A DNA stretch of 64,000 bases from Sphingomonas sp. Ag1 (GCF_000980895.1 NZ_LAZX01000094.1:682001-746000); one strand, 5' to 3'. Shown: positions 21,532 to 31,056, counted from the first letter of the stretch. Translations and numbers: made by a program. Notes: a model not told the origin generated them from the sequence alone.

Positions 21532-22145
21532 TGAGCGACCAGCTGACGCTCGCAGCCGAGACGCGTGACCGGGTTGGCAAGGGAGCCTCCCGGGCGCTGC
21601 GTCGTGACGGCCGCGTACCCGCCGTGATCTACGGCCAGAACAAGGAACCGACCTCGATCCATCTCGAGGAAAAGGCGCTTGTGAAGGCACTGGGCACCGG
21701 CCACTTCATGAACACCGTCGTGATGATCAACGGTGAGCGCACCCTGCCCAAGGACGTGCACTTCCACCCGGTCACCGACCGTCCGGTTCACGTCGACTTC
21801 CTGCGCATCAGCGCGCACACGACCGTCACCGTTGCGGTGCCGGTGGTGTTCGTCGACGAGGAAGAAGCCCCGGGCCTCAAGAAGGGCGGCGTGCTGAACG
21901 TCGTTCGTCACGAGCTGGAGCTGGTGTGCGACGCGAGCGACATCCCGTCGGAAGTCACGATCTCGCTGAAGGGCCTGGAAGTGGGCGATTCGCTCCACAT
22001 TTCGGCCGTGACGCTGCCCAAGGGCACGACGTCGGCGATCGACGACCGCGACTTCACCATCGCGACGGTGGTTGCACCGTCGGCGCTGAAGTCGTCCGAG
22101 GGCGACACGTCGACCGAGGCGACCGAGGAAGCTGCGGGCGAGTAA
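21531..22145 (+). CDS. rplY: 50S ribosomal protein L25 (CTC form)
   Basis: A 204-residue protein with the N-terminal 5S-rRNA-binding L25 domain (about residues 5-95; [24 protein letters not shown]) and the C-terminal beta domain of the general stress protein CTC (about 100-190), followed by an acidic tail rich in Glu, Thr and Ala. It binds 5S rRNA in the large subunit. GGAG lies eight bases before the ATG. It is followed by two hairpins and then pth, a conserved gene pair. Confidence 0.96.
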   Translation: MSDQLTLAAETRDRVGKGASRALRRDGRVPAVIYGQNKEPTSIHLEEKALVKALGTGHFMNTVVMINGERTLPKDVHFHPVTDRPVHVDFLRISAHTTVTVAVPVVFVDEEEAPGLKKGGVLNVVRHELELVCDASDIPSEVTISLKGLEVGDSLHISAVTLPKGTTSAIDDRDFTIATVVAPSALKSSEGDTSTEATEEAAGE

Positions 22146-22154
22146 TATCGTCCT

Positions 22155-22173
22155 GTGCCGCCCGGGGCGGCAC
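22155..22173 (+). terminator. Hairpin after rplY
   Basis: Perfect eight-base stem GTGCCGCC/GGCGGCAC with a three-base loop immediately after the rplY stop. It lacks a T run and probably acts with the following terminator. Confidence 0.5.
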
Positions 22174-22180
22174 GGATTCG

Positions 22181-22214
22181 CGGGCGGGTGGCGGCGACGC
22201 CCCCCGCCCGTTTT
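22181..22214 (+). terminator. Intrinsic terminator after rplY
   Basis: Stem CGGGCGGG/CCCGCCCG followed directly by TTTT (22211-22214). Likely stops rplY transcription before pth. Confidence 0.75.
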
Positions 22215-22281
22215 CGTTTGGGCGCCAAGCGGCACGCCCGTGACAGGGCGCTGACGCGCCAGTGAGACGATGGGATCGGTG

Positions 22282-22851
22282 ATGCAGCTATGGGTCGGCC
22301 TGGGCAATCCGGGCCCGCAATATGCGATGCAGCGGCACAATGTCGGCTTCATGGCCGTCGATGCGATCGCCGAGGTGCATGATTTCGGCGCGACGGCGAA
22401 GAAGTTCCAGGGCTGGGTGCGCGAGGGCCGGCTAGGCAACGAGAAGGTGCTGCTGCTGAAGCCCGCGACCTTCATGAACGAAAGCGGGCGCAGCGTTGCC
22501 GAGGCGCTGCGTTTCTACAAGCTGGGCGTCGAGGCGCTGACGGTGTTCCACGACGAGCTGGACCTGGCGCCGATGAAGGTGAAGGTGCGGATGGGCGGCG
22601 GGCTGGCGGGGCACAATGGCCTGCGCTCGATCGACCAGCATCTGGGGCCGGATTTTCGCCGCGTGCGCATCGGCATCGGTCATCCCGGGCACAAGGACCG
22701 GGTGACTGGCCATGTGCTGGGCAATTACGCCAAGAGCGAGATCGATGCGCTGACCGACCTGCTCGGCGCGCTCGCCTCCGAGGCGCCGACGCTGGCGGCG
22801 GGGGACGACGTGCGGTTCATGAACGACGTGGCGCTGCGGCTGCAGGGCTGA
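22282..22851 (+). CDS. pth: Peptidyl-tRNA hydrolase
   Basis: From the ATG at 22282 the protein has 189 residues and the usual family start MQLWVGLGNPG; an in-frame ATG at 22270 would add four. It recycles peptidyl-tRNAs that drop off the ribosome. Catalytic and binding residues are present: Asn9 (GNPG), His19 (QRHNVGF), Asn66 (TFMNESG) and Asp91 (FHDELDL). The normal alphaproteobacterial rplY-pth order is kept. Confidence 0.95.
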   Translation: MQLWVGLGNPGPQYAMQRHNVGFMAVDAIAEVHDFGATAKKFQGWVREGRLGNEKVLLLKPATFMNESGRSVAEALRFYKLGVEALTVFHDELDLAPMKVKVRMGGGLAGHNGLRSIDQHLGPDFRRVRIGIGHPGHKDRVTGHVLGNYAKSEIDALTDLLGALASEAPTLAAGDDVRFMNDVALRLQG

Positions 22852-22933
22852 GGGGGCGGCGGGGGTTGCCCCTCCACCCGGCCTTCCCCGTCGCCCTTCC
22901 CCATTGGCGCGCCGCGCGATAACGGATCGAGCC

Positions 22934-24034
22934 ATGTTGTTTCCGCCCGCCTCCTGCCCGCGCCTCGTGGTGAAGATCGGCTCGGCGCTGCTCGTCGACC
23001 CGTCGGGCGCAGTGCGGCGCGACTGGCTGGCGGGGATTGCCGCCGATGTCGCGGCGCGCGCCGACACGGGGCAGCAGGTGGCGATCGTCTCCTCGGGCGC
23101 GATTGCGCTGGGCGCACGGCGGCTGGGACTGCCGCGTGGCGGGCGGGCGAGCCTGGAGGATGCGCAGGCGGCGGCGGCGACGGGGCAGATCGCGCTCAGC
23201 CAGACCTGGGCCGAGGTGCTCGCCGCCAACGGGCTTACCGCCGCGCAGATGCTGGTGACGCTGGATGATCTGGAGGATCGCCGCCGCTACCTGAATGCCG
23301 CCGCCACGCTGGGGCGGCTGCTGCAGTTGGGCACGGTGCCGGTCATCAACGAGAATGACAGCGTGGCGACGGCCGAGATCCGCTTCGGCGACAATGACCG
23401 GCTGGCGGCGCGGGTGGCGCAGGCGGCGGGGGCGGACGGCGTGGTCCTGCTGTCCGACATCGACGGCCTGTATGATCGCAACCCGGCGCAGCCCGGCGCG
23501 GTGCATATTCCGGAAGTGGGGCAGATCGACGCGCGGATCGCCGGGATGGCGGACGATGGCTCGGCATCCGGCATGGGATCGGGCGGGATGGTGTCGAAGA
23601 TCGCCGCGGCGCGGATTGCGACCGGCGCGGGAGTCGCGCTGGCGATCGCGTCGGGGCGGATCGAACGGCCGCTGTCGACCGACGCGCGGCACACGATCTT
23701 CCTTCCCGAGAAACGCGCGCGGGCGCGCAAGGCGTGGCTGGCGGGGCGGCTGACGGCGAAGGGCGTGGTGACCGTGGATGCCGGCGCGGCGCAGGCGCTT
23801 GCCGGTGGGCGCAGCCTGCTGGCGGCGGGGGCGATCGCAGTGTCGGGCGATTTCGCGCGCGGCGACGTGGTGACGATCGCGGGCCCCGAGGGGCCGATCG
23901 CGCGCGGGCTGGCCGAATATGATGCGGGCGAGATGCAGCGCCTGCTGGGGCGGCGCAGCGAGGAGCAGGAGGCGCTGCTCGGCTATGCGCCGCGCGCCGC
24001 GCTGATCCACCGCAACCATATGGCGCTGCTGTGA
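22934..24034 (+). CDS. proB: Glutamate 5-kinase
   Basis: A 366-residue kinase for the first step of proline synthesis. The amino acid kinase domain (residues about 8-255) carries LVVKIGSALLVD, VSSGAIALGARRLGL, VINENDSVA and GTGGMVSK-like GMGSGGMVSKIAAARIA. A C-terminal PUA domain (about 280-350) follows. The GTG of the next gene overlaps its stop. Confidence 0.95.
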   Translation: MLFPPASCPRLVVKIGSALLVDPSGAVRRDWLAGIAADVAARADTGQQVAIVSSGAIALGARRLGLPRGGRASLEDAQAAAATGQIALSQTWAEVLAANGLTAAQMLVTLDDLEDRRRYLNAAATLGRLLQLGTVPVINENDSVATAEIRFGDNDRLAARVAQAAGADGVVLLSDIDGLYDRNPAQPGAVHIPEVGQIDARIAGMADDGSASGMGSGGMVSKIAAARIATGAGVALAIASGRIERPLSTDARHTIFLPEKRARARKAWLAGRLTAKGVVTVDAGAAQALAGGRSLLAAGAIAVSGDFARGDVVTIAGPEGPIARGLAEYDAGEMQRLLGRRSEEQEALLGYAPRAALIHRNHMALL

Positions 24035-24912
24035 TCCTGGCGCTGACCGGCGGGACCGGCTTTGTCGGCCGGGCGACGATCGATGCGGCGCTGGGCGCGG
24101 GGCATCGGGTCCGCGCGCTGACGCGGCGGCCGCAGGCGGCGCGCGACGGCGTCACCTGGGTGGCGGGGGCGCTCGACGATGCCGCGAGCGTCGCCGCGCT
24201 GGTCGAGGGCGCCGATGCGGTCATCCATATCGCCGGGGTGGTCAATGCGCCCGACAAGGCTGGCTTCGTCGCCGGCAATATCGAGGGCACACGCGCCGTC
24301 GTCAGCGCAACGGGGACGCGGCGGCTGGTGCATGTGTCGTCGCTGTCGGCGCGCGAGCCGCAGCTGTCGATGTACGGCTGGTCGAAGCGCGAGGCGGAGA
24401 CGATCGTTGCCGAGAGCGCCAGCGACTGGACGATCGTTCGCCCGACCGGCGTCTATGGACCCGGCGATACCGAGATGCGCGACATGTTCCGGCTGGCGCG
24501 GCTGGGCCTTGCCTTCCTGCCGCCGCCCGGGCGTGTGTCGCTGATCCATGTCGAGGACCTTGCGCGTTTGCTGGTCCTGCTCGCCGAGCGGCCGGGAGCG
24601 CATGAATTGTACGAAGTCGACGATGGCGAGACGCTGACCCACGCCGATCTGGCCGCGGCGATCGGGGGCGCGGTCGGGCGGCGGGTGATGCCGATGCATT
24701 TGCCCAAGCCACTGATGCGGGTCGCGGCGCGGATCGACCGCAAGTTGCGCGGTGGCGGGGCGAAGCTGACGCTCGACCGGGTCGAGTATCTGAGCCACCC
24801 GGACTGGACGGCGCGCGCCGATCATCGTCCGCCCGCGAGCCTGTGGACGCCGCGGATCCCGCTGGATCAGGGCATGGCGCAGACCGCTCGGGCGTACGCC
24901 ATCGCAGGATGA
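24031..24912 (+). CDS. cerR: NAD(P)-dependent reductase, NDUFA9/CerR type; probable ceramide reductase
   Basis: A 293-residue extended short-chain dehydrogenase. It starts with GTG overlapping the proB stop and has the cofactor motif TGGTGFVG (residues 6-13) and a catalytic triad Ser104, Tyr115, Lys119 (YGWSK). In Caulobacter a protein of this kind, CerR, is encoded beside an ACP and serine palmitoyltransferase and reduces the 3-keto intermediate of ceramide synthesis. The same neighbours follow here (ACP, then SPT), which is the basis for the call. The enzyme family is clear; the substrate is inferred from context. Confidence 0.8.
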   Translation: MILALTGGTGFVGRATIDAALGAGHRVRALTRRPQAARDGVTWVAGALDDAASVAALVEGADAVIHIAGVVNAPDKAGFVAGNIEGTRAVVSATGTRRLVHVSSLSAREPQLSMYGWSKREAETIVAESASDWTIVRPTGVYGPGDTEMRDMFRLARLGLAFLPPPGRVSLIHVEDLARLLVLLAERPGAHELYEVDDGETLTHADLAAAIGGAVGRRVMPMHLPKPLMRVAARIDRKLRGGGAKLTLDRVEYLSHPDWTARADHRPPASLWTPRIPLDQGMAQTARAYAIAG

Positions 24913-24968
24913 CCACGCTTCCGCCGCATTCGATTGGCACCTCGCCCGCTTGCAGCTAAGGACCCGGC

Positions 24969-25211
24969 ATGAGCGACCGCGACAGCATCTTCGACACCGT
25001 CAAGGCCCAGATCGAACCCTTCAACAAGAAGGGCGTGACGGTGACCGAGGCAACAACGTTCCAGGGCGATCTCGAATGGGATTCGCTGACCGTGATGGAT
25101 TTCGTAGCCGCGATCGAGGACGAATTCGACATCATCATCACGATGAACATGCAGGCGGAAATCGAAACGGTGGGGCAGCTTGCCGATGCCGTCGCCAAGC
25201 TGAAGAACTGA
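24969..25211 (+). CDS. Acyl carrier protein linked to sphingolipid synthesis
   Basis: An 80-residue ACP with the phosphopantetheine site at Ser39 in LEWDSLTVMDF and an acidic helix II. The sequence differs from housekeeping AcpP, which has a DSLD motif. Dedicated ACPs next to serine palmitoyltransferase are thought to deliver the acyl thioester for condensation with serine. It lies between the CerR-like reductase and SPT. Confidence 0.92.
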   Translation: MSDRDSIFDTVKAQIEPFNKKGVTVTEATTFQGDLEWDSLTVMDFVAAIEDEFDIIITMNMQAEIETVGQLADAVAKLKN

Positions 25212-25325
25212 ACGACGCGTTCCTCGCGACGCTTGTTCTTCGCGACGGATGACCAGGAACGTGGCCGGGTGCGGTGCGCCCGGTGAATGGACACGACCCG
25301 ATGTGAACGGTTGGGAATTGAACAC

Positions 25326-26588
25326 ATGACCGAAACCGGCCTCCAGGCTGAAGCCCTGCCCGTCGAGCTTGCCACCGTGGCTCCGGAACGCGACCTGTTC
25401 GACAAGTTCGCGCCGCTGATCGCCGAGCGCCAGGCGCTGCTCGACAGCGGCGTGCGCGATCCGTTCGGCATCGTCATGGAGGAGGTGAAGAGCCCCACCG
25501 TCGCGGTCATCAAGGGCCGCGAGACGATCCTGCTGGGCACGTACAATTACATGGGCATGACGTTCGATCCTGACGTCATCGCCGCGGGCAAGGACGCGTT
25601 CGACAAGTTCGGCAGCGGCACCAACGGCAGCCGCGCGCTGAACGGCACGTTCCACGACCATATGGAAGTCGAGCAGGCGCTGCGCGACTTCTACGGCATG
25701 TCGGGCGCAATCGTCTTTTCAACGGGTTATCAGGCGAACCTCGGCGTTATCTCTGCCATTGCGGCGAAGGGCGAGTACATCATCCTGGACGCCGACAGCC
25801 ATGCGTCGATCTATGACGGATGCGCGATGGGCAATGCGGAGGTCGTGCGTTTCCGCCACAATTCGGTCGAGGATCTCGACAAGCGGCTGGGTCGCCTGCC
25901 CAAGGAGCCGGGCAAACTCGTCGTCCTTGAAGGCGTCTATTCGATGCTGGGCGACATCGCACCGCTGAAGGAGATGGTCGCCGTCGCCAAGAAGCATGGC
26001 GCGATGGTGCTGGTCGACGAGGCGCATTCGATGGGTTTCTTCGGCCCCAACGGCCGCGGCGTCTATGAAGACCAGGGGCTGCAGGACGAGGTCGATTTCG
26101 TGATCGGCACCTTCTCCAAGTCGGTCGGCACGGTCGGCGGCTTCTGCGTGTCGAACCACCCGAAGTTCGAGATCCTGCGCTTCGTCTGTCGACCCTATAT
26201 CTTCACCGCCAGCCTGCCGCCCGCGGTGGTCGCGTCCGCAACTGCGTCGATCCGCAAGCTGATGCACGCCAAGGACAAGCGCGAGCGGCTGTGGGCCAAT
26301 ACGCGCCAGCTGCATGGCGGGCTGAAGCAGCTCGGTTTCCGCCTGCCCACCGACGAGCCGGAATCGGCGATCGTCGCGGTGATCCTGGACGACCAGGAGC
26401 AGGCCGTCCGGATGTGGCACGGGCTGCTGGAGGCCGGCCTCTACGTCAATGTCGCGCGTCCGCCCGCGACACCGGCCGGCATGTTCCTGCTGCGCTGCTC
26501 GGTCTGCGCAGAACATACGCCCGAGCAGATGGCCAAGGTGGTCGCGATGTTCGAGGCCGCTGGGCGGGCGACCGGCGTGATCGCCTGA
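25326..26588 (+). CDS. spt: Serine palmitoyltransferase
   Basis: A 420-residue PLP enzyme, exactly the length of the soluble S. paucimobilis enzyme. It condenses L-serine with an acyl thioester to 3-ketosphinganine, committing carbon to sphingolipids. Residues known from the crystal structure fall at the same numbers: Asn100 (GSGTNGSR), His159 (DADSHASIYDG), Asp231 and His234 (LVDEAHSMGF), the PLP lysine Lys265 (GTFSKSVGTVGGF) and Arg378 (NVARPPATP). The ATG at 25326 is chosen over an in-frame upstream ATG because it restores this numbering. Confidence 0.97.
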   Translation: MTETGLQAEALPVELATVAPERDLFDKFAPLIAERQALLDSGVRDPFGIVMEEVKSPTVAVIKGRETILLGTYNYMGMTFDPDVIAAGKDAFDKFGSGTNGSRALNGTFHDHMEVEQALRDFYGMSGAIVFSTGYQANLGVISAIAAKGEYIILDADSHASIYDGCAMGNAEVVRFRHNSVEDLDKRLGRLPKEPGKLVVLEGVYSMLGDIAPLKEMVAVAKKHGAMVLVDEAHSMGFFGPNGRGVYEDQGLQDEVDFVIGTFSKSVGTVGGFCVSNHPKFEILRFVCRPYIFTASLPPAVVASATASIRKLMHAKDKRERLWANTRQLHGGLKQLGFRLPTDEPESAIVAVILDDQEQAVRMWHGLLEAGLYVNVARPPATPAGMFLLRCSVCAEHTPEQMAKVVAMFEAAGRATGVIA

Positions 26589-26622
26589 TCGCCATCGCAT
26601 CGCTTCCGCCAGACGTGCAGCT

Positions 26623-28563
26623 TTGATAGACCGTGAGGCCGTGGCTGCCGCGGGCATAGGATCGGCTTTCAAAAGCGTGGCTTCGGCCTGGCGCCTCATC
26701 ACCTTTGTCGTGATGGGGGTGGCCGGCGTCGGCGTGCTGGTCGCGCTGATCCTGACGCTGGGCGAGGCCAACAACCAGCGCAACCGCGCCTCCTCGCTCC
26801 AATCGCACAGCTATGACGTGATGATTCTGGCGCGGACGCTGTCGGGCACGATCGCACGATCCGAAGCGGCGCTGGGACGCTACGTCATCTCCGGCGACAA
26901 GCAGCTGGGGCGGCTGTATTTCGAGGATTGGCGCCGCGCGGGCGACCAGTTGCAGCGGCTGTCGTCACTGACGCGCGACAATGTGGCGCAACGCCCGTTG
27001 ATCGGCCGGTTGCAGGCAGCGTTCAATGAGCGCGGCGAGCAATTGTCGATGACCGCGCTGGCGACCAATTACGGCAAGAACCAGCAGGCGCTGTCGCGTT
27101 ATTACGAAGCGCGGCAGGCGTCGGCACTGACCGAGATCAACCGGCTGCTGGACGAAGTGATCGCCAGCGAGCGAACGCTGCTGATCACCCGCACCGAAGC
27201 GACGATGGCGCTGGTCGAACGCTCGACGCGTGCCGCCTTTGTCCTGTCGGCGTTCGGCGTGCTGCTGCTGATCGGGGCGATCATCCTCGGCTGGTTGACG
27301 ATGCGGGCGTCGACCGATCGCGCACTGGCCCGTGCCGAGGCCGATGCCGCGCGCGCTCGCGCCGACGAACTGGCGGTGGCGGTGGCGGAGGCAACCGAGG
27401 AATTGCGTGCGCAGGAAGCGCGGTTGCGGCAGGCGCAGAAGATGGATGCGATCGGCCAGCTGACCGGCGGTATCGCACACGATTTCAACAACATGCTGGC
27501 AGTTGTGATCGGCGGGCTCGAACTGGCGCAGCGCGCGATTGCCAATGGCGGGGCGGACGCCGCGCGCCATGTCGAAAGCGCGCGTGAGGGGGCGGTCCGG
27601 GCGGCGGAGCTGACCCGCCGGCTGCTCGCCTTTGCCCGCGAGGGGGCGATCGCGCCGGAGCGCATCCATGTCGGCGCCTTGCTCAACGGGATGCGCGACC
27701 TGCTCGACCGGACGCTCGGCGATGCGATCCAGGTCGAGATCGCCTGCCATGGCGAGGATGCCTATGTCCGCGCCGATCGGGTGCAGTTCGAGAATTGCAT
27801 CCTGAACCTCGCGGTCAATGCGCGCGATGCGATGGACGGGCGCGGGCGGGTCAGCATCACCTCGGGCGTGGAGCGGTCAACCAACGGCACCTTCGTCACC
27901 ATCACGGTGCGCGACGACGGATGCGGCATGACGCCGGACATCGTCGAGCGCGTGTTCGAGCCGTTCTTCACCACCAAGCCGGTCGGCAAGGGCACAGGCC
28001 TGGGGCTGAGCCAGATCTTCTCCTTTGCGCGCCAGCTGGACGGCGAAGTGGCGATCGATTCCACGCCTGGCGTCGGGACGAGCGTGATCATGCGGCTGCC
28101 GCACGACAGCGAGGCGGAAGCGCCGGAACGCGCCGACGAGGAAGCCGCCATCGCCACCGCGGCGCCGGAAGAGCTGACCATCCTGGTGGTGGAGGATGAC
28201 CAGCGCGTGCTGCGCGCCACCGTCGGCGCGCTGGAGGAACTGGGCCATCGCGTGATCGCATGCGACGATCCGCTGCGCGCCCCCGCCCTGCTCGACGAGC
28301 ACGCGCCCGTCGACCTCATCATGAGCGATGTGCTGATGCCGGTGCAGACCGGCCCGGAAATGATCGAGGCGCTGCCCGAACGCCACGCGCGTACCGCCGT
28401 GCTCTTCGTCACCGGCTTCGCCGGCGAGGCGAGCGACGCGGCGATGTTCAACGGCCATCATGTGCTGCGCAAGCCCTTCACCCTCGCCGCGCTGGCGCGC
28501 GCACTGGCCGATGCCTTTGCGCGCAGCCCGGCCGCCGCACCTGACCGGATGGCGGCGGAATAA
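26623..28563 (+). CDS. Hybrid sensor histidine kinase with CHASE3 domain and C-terminal receiver
   Basis: The frame opens with TTG at 26623 (646 residues); a GTG at 26641 is an alternative and neither has a strong ribosome-binding site. Domains: membrane segment about 24-46, periplasmic CHASE3-like helical domain about 50-200, second membrane segment about 205-227, coiled coil, HisKA with His286 (GGIAHDFNNML), HATPase with N box (Asn394-Asn399 region) and DDGCGM and GKGTGLGLSQIF, then a receiver domain with phospho-acceptor Asp569 (LIMSDVLMP). The signal is unknown. It begins 34 bases after spt and could be read from the same message. Confidence 0.9.
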   Translation: MIDREAVAAAGIGSAFKSVASAWRLITFVVMGVAGVGVLVALILTLGEANNQRNRASSLQSHSYDVMILARTLSGTIARSEAALGRYVISGDKQLGRLYFEDWRRAGDQLQRLSSLTRDNVAQRPLIGRLQAAFNERGEQLSMTALATNYGKNQQALSRYYEARQASALTEINRLLDEVIASERTLLITRTEATMALVERSTRAAFVLSAFGVLLLIGAIILGWLTMRASTDRALARAEADAARARADELAVAVAEATEELRAQEARLRQAQKMDAIGQLTGGIAHDFNNMLAVVIGGLELAQRAIANGGADAARHVESAREGAVRAAELTRRLLAFAREGAIAPERIHVGALLNGMRDLLDRTLGDAIQVEIACHGEDAYVRADRVQFENCILNLAVNARDAMDGRGRVSITSGVERSTNGTFVTITVRDDGCGMTPDIVERVFEPFFTTKPVGKGTGLGLSQIFSFARQLDGEVAIDSTPGVGTSVIMRLPHDSEAEAPERADEEAAIATAAPEELTILVVEDDQRVLRATVGALEELGHRVIACDDPLRAPALLDEHAPVDLIMSDVLMPVQTGPEMIEALPERHARTAVLFVTGFAGEASDAAMFNGHHVLRKPFTLAALARALADAFARSPAAAPDRMAAE

Positions 28564-28676
28564 GGCGAAGCGAAAGGAAAGCGTCGCGGCGCTGGACCGA
28601 AAAGGGCTGGCGCTCGTTACCTTCTCGCCTATACCGGCGCACCCATCCGCAAGATCGAGCCCCTTAGCCGCGCCTC

Positions 28677-29873
28677 ATGAAATCGATCGACCGCTACATG
28701 GCCCGGCTGATCGCGCTGCCGCTGTTCTCGACGCTCGTCATTGCGGCGATGCTGCTGCTCCTCGATCGCATGCTGCGCCTGTTCGACTTTGTCGCCACCG
28801 AAGGCGGGCCCGTCAGCGTGGTGTGGCAATTGCTGGCCAACCTGCTGCCGGAATATCTTGGCCTTGGCATTCCGATCGGCCTGATGCTCGGCGTCCTGCT
28901 CGCCTTCCGGCGCCTCGCCACCTCGTCCGAGCTGGACGTTATGCGCGGTGTTGGAATGAGTTACGGGCGATTGCTGCGCGTCCCTTACATGTATGCGGTG
29001 GGGCTGGCGCTGGTCAATCTGGCGATCGTCGGCTTCATCCAGCCGCGCGCGCGTTATGCCTACGAAGGGCTGCGGTTCGAGCTGCGCACCGGGGCGCTGG
29101 GGGCGTCGATCAAGGTCGGCGAATTCACCCATCTGGGCGATCGCATGACGATGCGGATCGAGCGCAGCCGCGACAAGGGCCGCGAGCTTTCCGGCATCTT
29201 CGTCCATGCGCAGACACCCAAGGGTGACTGGATCGGCGTGACCGCGGAGCGCGGCCAGTTCTTCGCCACCGACGATCCCAACACGATCATCTTCCGCCTG
29301 ACCAACGGCACGCTGATCCACAACCGGCCCGATTTTCCGAGCCCGCGCGTGCTGACCTTCAGCGCGCATGACCTACCGATCGACCTGCCCAAGTTCGAGC
29401 AGTTCCGCGCGCGCGGCGGCCGTAACCTGGAATATACGCTGCCTGAGCTGGTGAAGATCGGCACGACGAGCGGGAGCGAGGAAGCGCGCGATTCCAGCCA
29501 GGCGGAACTGTACTTCCGGCTCGCGGAGGTGCTGATGATGTTCCTGCTGCCGCTGCTGGCGGTGGCGCTGGGCGTGCCACCGAAGCGATCGACATCGGCG
29601 CTGGGCGTGTTCCTGTCGATCGTGATGGTCGTCGCCTATCACAAGGTGAACCAATATGCGGCGTCGATCGGCGAGCTTGGCCGCGTCGACCCGTTCATCG
29701 CGCTGTGGACGCCGTTCGCGATCTTCGCGGCGCTGATCATCTGGATGTATTACACGCTGGCCTATGTTCCGGGCGGACAGCCGATCGGCGCGCTGGAACG
29801 GGTGGCCAGCAAGACCCTGAAAGCGATCACGCGTCGCCTGCCCGGCCGCCGTGCGCGAGAGGCACGGGCATGA
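28677..29873 (+). CDS. lptF: Lpt bridge permease LptF (YjgP/YjgQ family)
   Basis: A 398-residue permease with about three N-terminal and three C-terminal membrane segments around a periplasmic beta-jellyroll domain (about residues 130-260). The opening MKSIDRYMARLIALPLF and the LGIPIGLMLGVLLAFRRLATSSELDVMR region are typical. With LptG and LptB2 it extracts a glycolipid from the inner membrane. It overlaps lptG by four bases. Sphingomonads of the classical type lack LPS, so the cargo here may be a glycosphingolipid. Confidence 0.92.
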   Translation: MKSIDRYMARLIALPLFSTLVIAAMLLLLDRMLRLFDFVATEGGPVSVVWQLLANLLPEYLGLGIPIGLMLGVLLAFRRLATSSELDVMRGVGMSYGRLLRVPYMYAVGLALVNLAIVGFIQPRARYAYEGLRFELRTGALGASIKVGEFTHLGDRMTMRIERSRDKGRELSGIFVHAQTPKGDWIGVTAERGQFFATDDPNTIIFRLTNGTLIHNRPDFPSPRVLTFSAHDLPIDLPKFEQFRARGGRNLEYTLPELVKIGTTSGSEEARDSSQAELYFRLAEVLMMFLLPLLAVALGVPPKRSTSALGVFLSIVMVVAYHKVNQYAASIGELGRVDPFIALWTPFAIFAALIIWMYYTLAYVPGGQPIGALERVASKTLKAITRRLPGRRAREARA

Positions 29874-30961
29874 CGTCTTTCTTCCCGTCCAAGACGGTGG
29901 CGCTGTACATGGGCCGGATGTTCCTGGTCCGCACGTTCGGCATTCTTGCCGGGCTGGTGCTGGTGCTCCAGGCGCTCGACCTCTTGGGGGAATCCGGCAA
30001 GATCCTGGCCGTTCCGGGCAATACCGACGCGCAGGTGTGGCAGTATATGTCGCTGCGCGTGCCGCAGATCATCGCGCGCTTCCTGCCCTTCTCCGTCCTG
30101 CTCGGCACGATCCTGACGCTGATCACGATGAACCAGAACAGCGAGATCGTGGCGCTGAAATCGTCGGGCATGTCGGCGCACCAGGTGCTGGCGCCGCTGA
30201 TCACCGCAAGCCTGGCGATCGCCGCGATCAGCTTCGTGTTCAACGACCGGGTGGTGTCGCGCGCGACGGCGACGCTGAGCCAGTGGCAGAAGGTGAATTA
30301 CGGCACGCTGCCGATCGACCGGGGTGACCGGTCCAACGTCTGGGTTCGGACCGGCGACGACCTGATCGAGGTGGACCAGATCCGTGGCCGGGGCGATGCC
30401 GCGCGGCTGGGCGGCGTCACCTTGTACGAGCGTGACGGCGGCAAGCTGCGCACGATCATCACCGCGCCCGCCGGACGGCGCAGCGGCGATGGCTGGGCGA
30501 TCGGACCGGCCAAACGCTTTGACGTCGCGACCGGCCAGCAGCGCGATGTCGGCACGATCGTGATCGCGCGCGGCGTGACGCCGGACCAGTTCACCCTGTC
30601 GTCGGTGAATGCCGATGGACTGTCGTTCCGCGCGCTGAACGAGGCGATCGACGACCTGGCCGCGGCCGGGCGGCCGACCGCGGCGCTCGAGGGATCGCTG
30701 TGGCACAAACTCTCCGGGCCGCTGTCGTCGGTGCTGATGCCGCTGCTGGGCGCGGTGGCCGCGTTCGGCATCGCACGGTCCGGCAAATTGTTCGTCCGCG
30801 CCGTGATCGGCATGGCGCTGGGCTTCGCCTATTTCGTGGCGGACAATTTCGCGCTGGCGATGGGCAATCTGGGCGCCTACCCGCCCTTCCTCGCCGCCTG
30901 GGCGCCGTTCCTGCTGTTCCTGCTGATCGGCGAAGCGGTGCTGCTGCGCACCGAGGAATGA
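29870..30961 (+). CDS. lptG: Lpt bridge permease LptG
   Basis: A 363-residue paralogue of LptF starting MTSFFPSKTVALYMGRMFL. It has the same six-segment layout with a periplasmic domain at about 115-260, and the NQNSEIVALKSSGMSAHQVL coupling-helix region that contacts the LptB ATPase. The ATG overlaps the lptF stop. lptA, lptB, lptC and lptD are not in this window. Confidence 0.92.
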   Translation: MTSFFPSKTVALYMGRMFLVRTFGILAGLVLVLQALDLLGESGKILAVPGNTDAQVWQYMSLRVPQIIARFLPFSVLLGTILTLITMNQNSEIVALKSSGMSAHQVLAPLITASLAIAAISFVFNDRVVSRATATLSQWQKVNYGTLPIDRGDRSNVWVRTGDDLIEVDQIRGRGDAARLGGVTLYERDGGKLRTIITAPAGRRSGDGWAIGPAKRFDVATGQQRDVGTIVIARGVTPDQFTLSSVNADGLSFRALNEAIDDLAAAGRPTAALEGSLWHKLSGPLSSVLMPLLGAVAAFGIARSGKLFVRAVIGMALGFAYFVADNFALAMGNLGAYPPFLAAWAPFLLFLLIGEAVLLRTEE

Positions 30962-31025
30962 GCCGGCGGCGGCCGGAATGCTCCCGACTGTAGCGGGAGC
31001 CAGATGCGAAATTATGGATCGATGG

Positions 31026-31049
31026 CCGGGGCGGCGGTGACCGCCCCGG
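31026..31049. terminator. Hairpin between convergent lptG and desaturase genes
   Basis: Perfect nine-base stem CCGGGGCGG/CCGCCCCGG with a six-base loop. A weaker stem CTCCCG/CGGGAG lies at 30978-30996. Neither has a clear T run, but their place between convergent genes suggests a termination role. Confidence 0.45.
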
Positions 31050-31056
31050 GTCGGTA

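Noticed and set aside
20487..22475. 662-codon minus-strand frame across the GumN-like gene, rplY and pth
   Set aside because: Antisense to three supported genes and a terminator.
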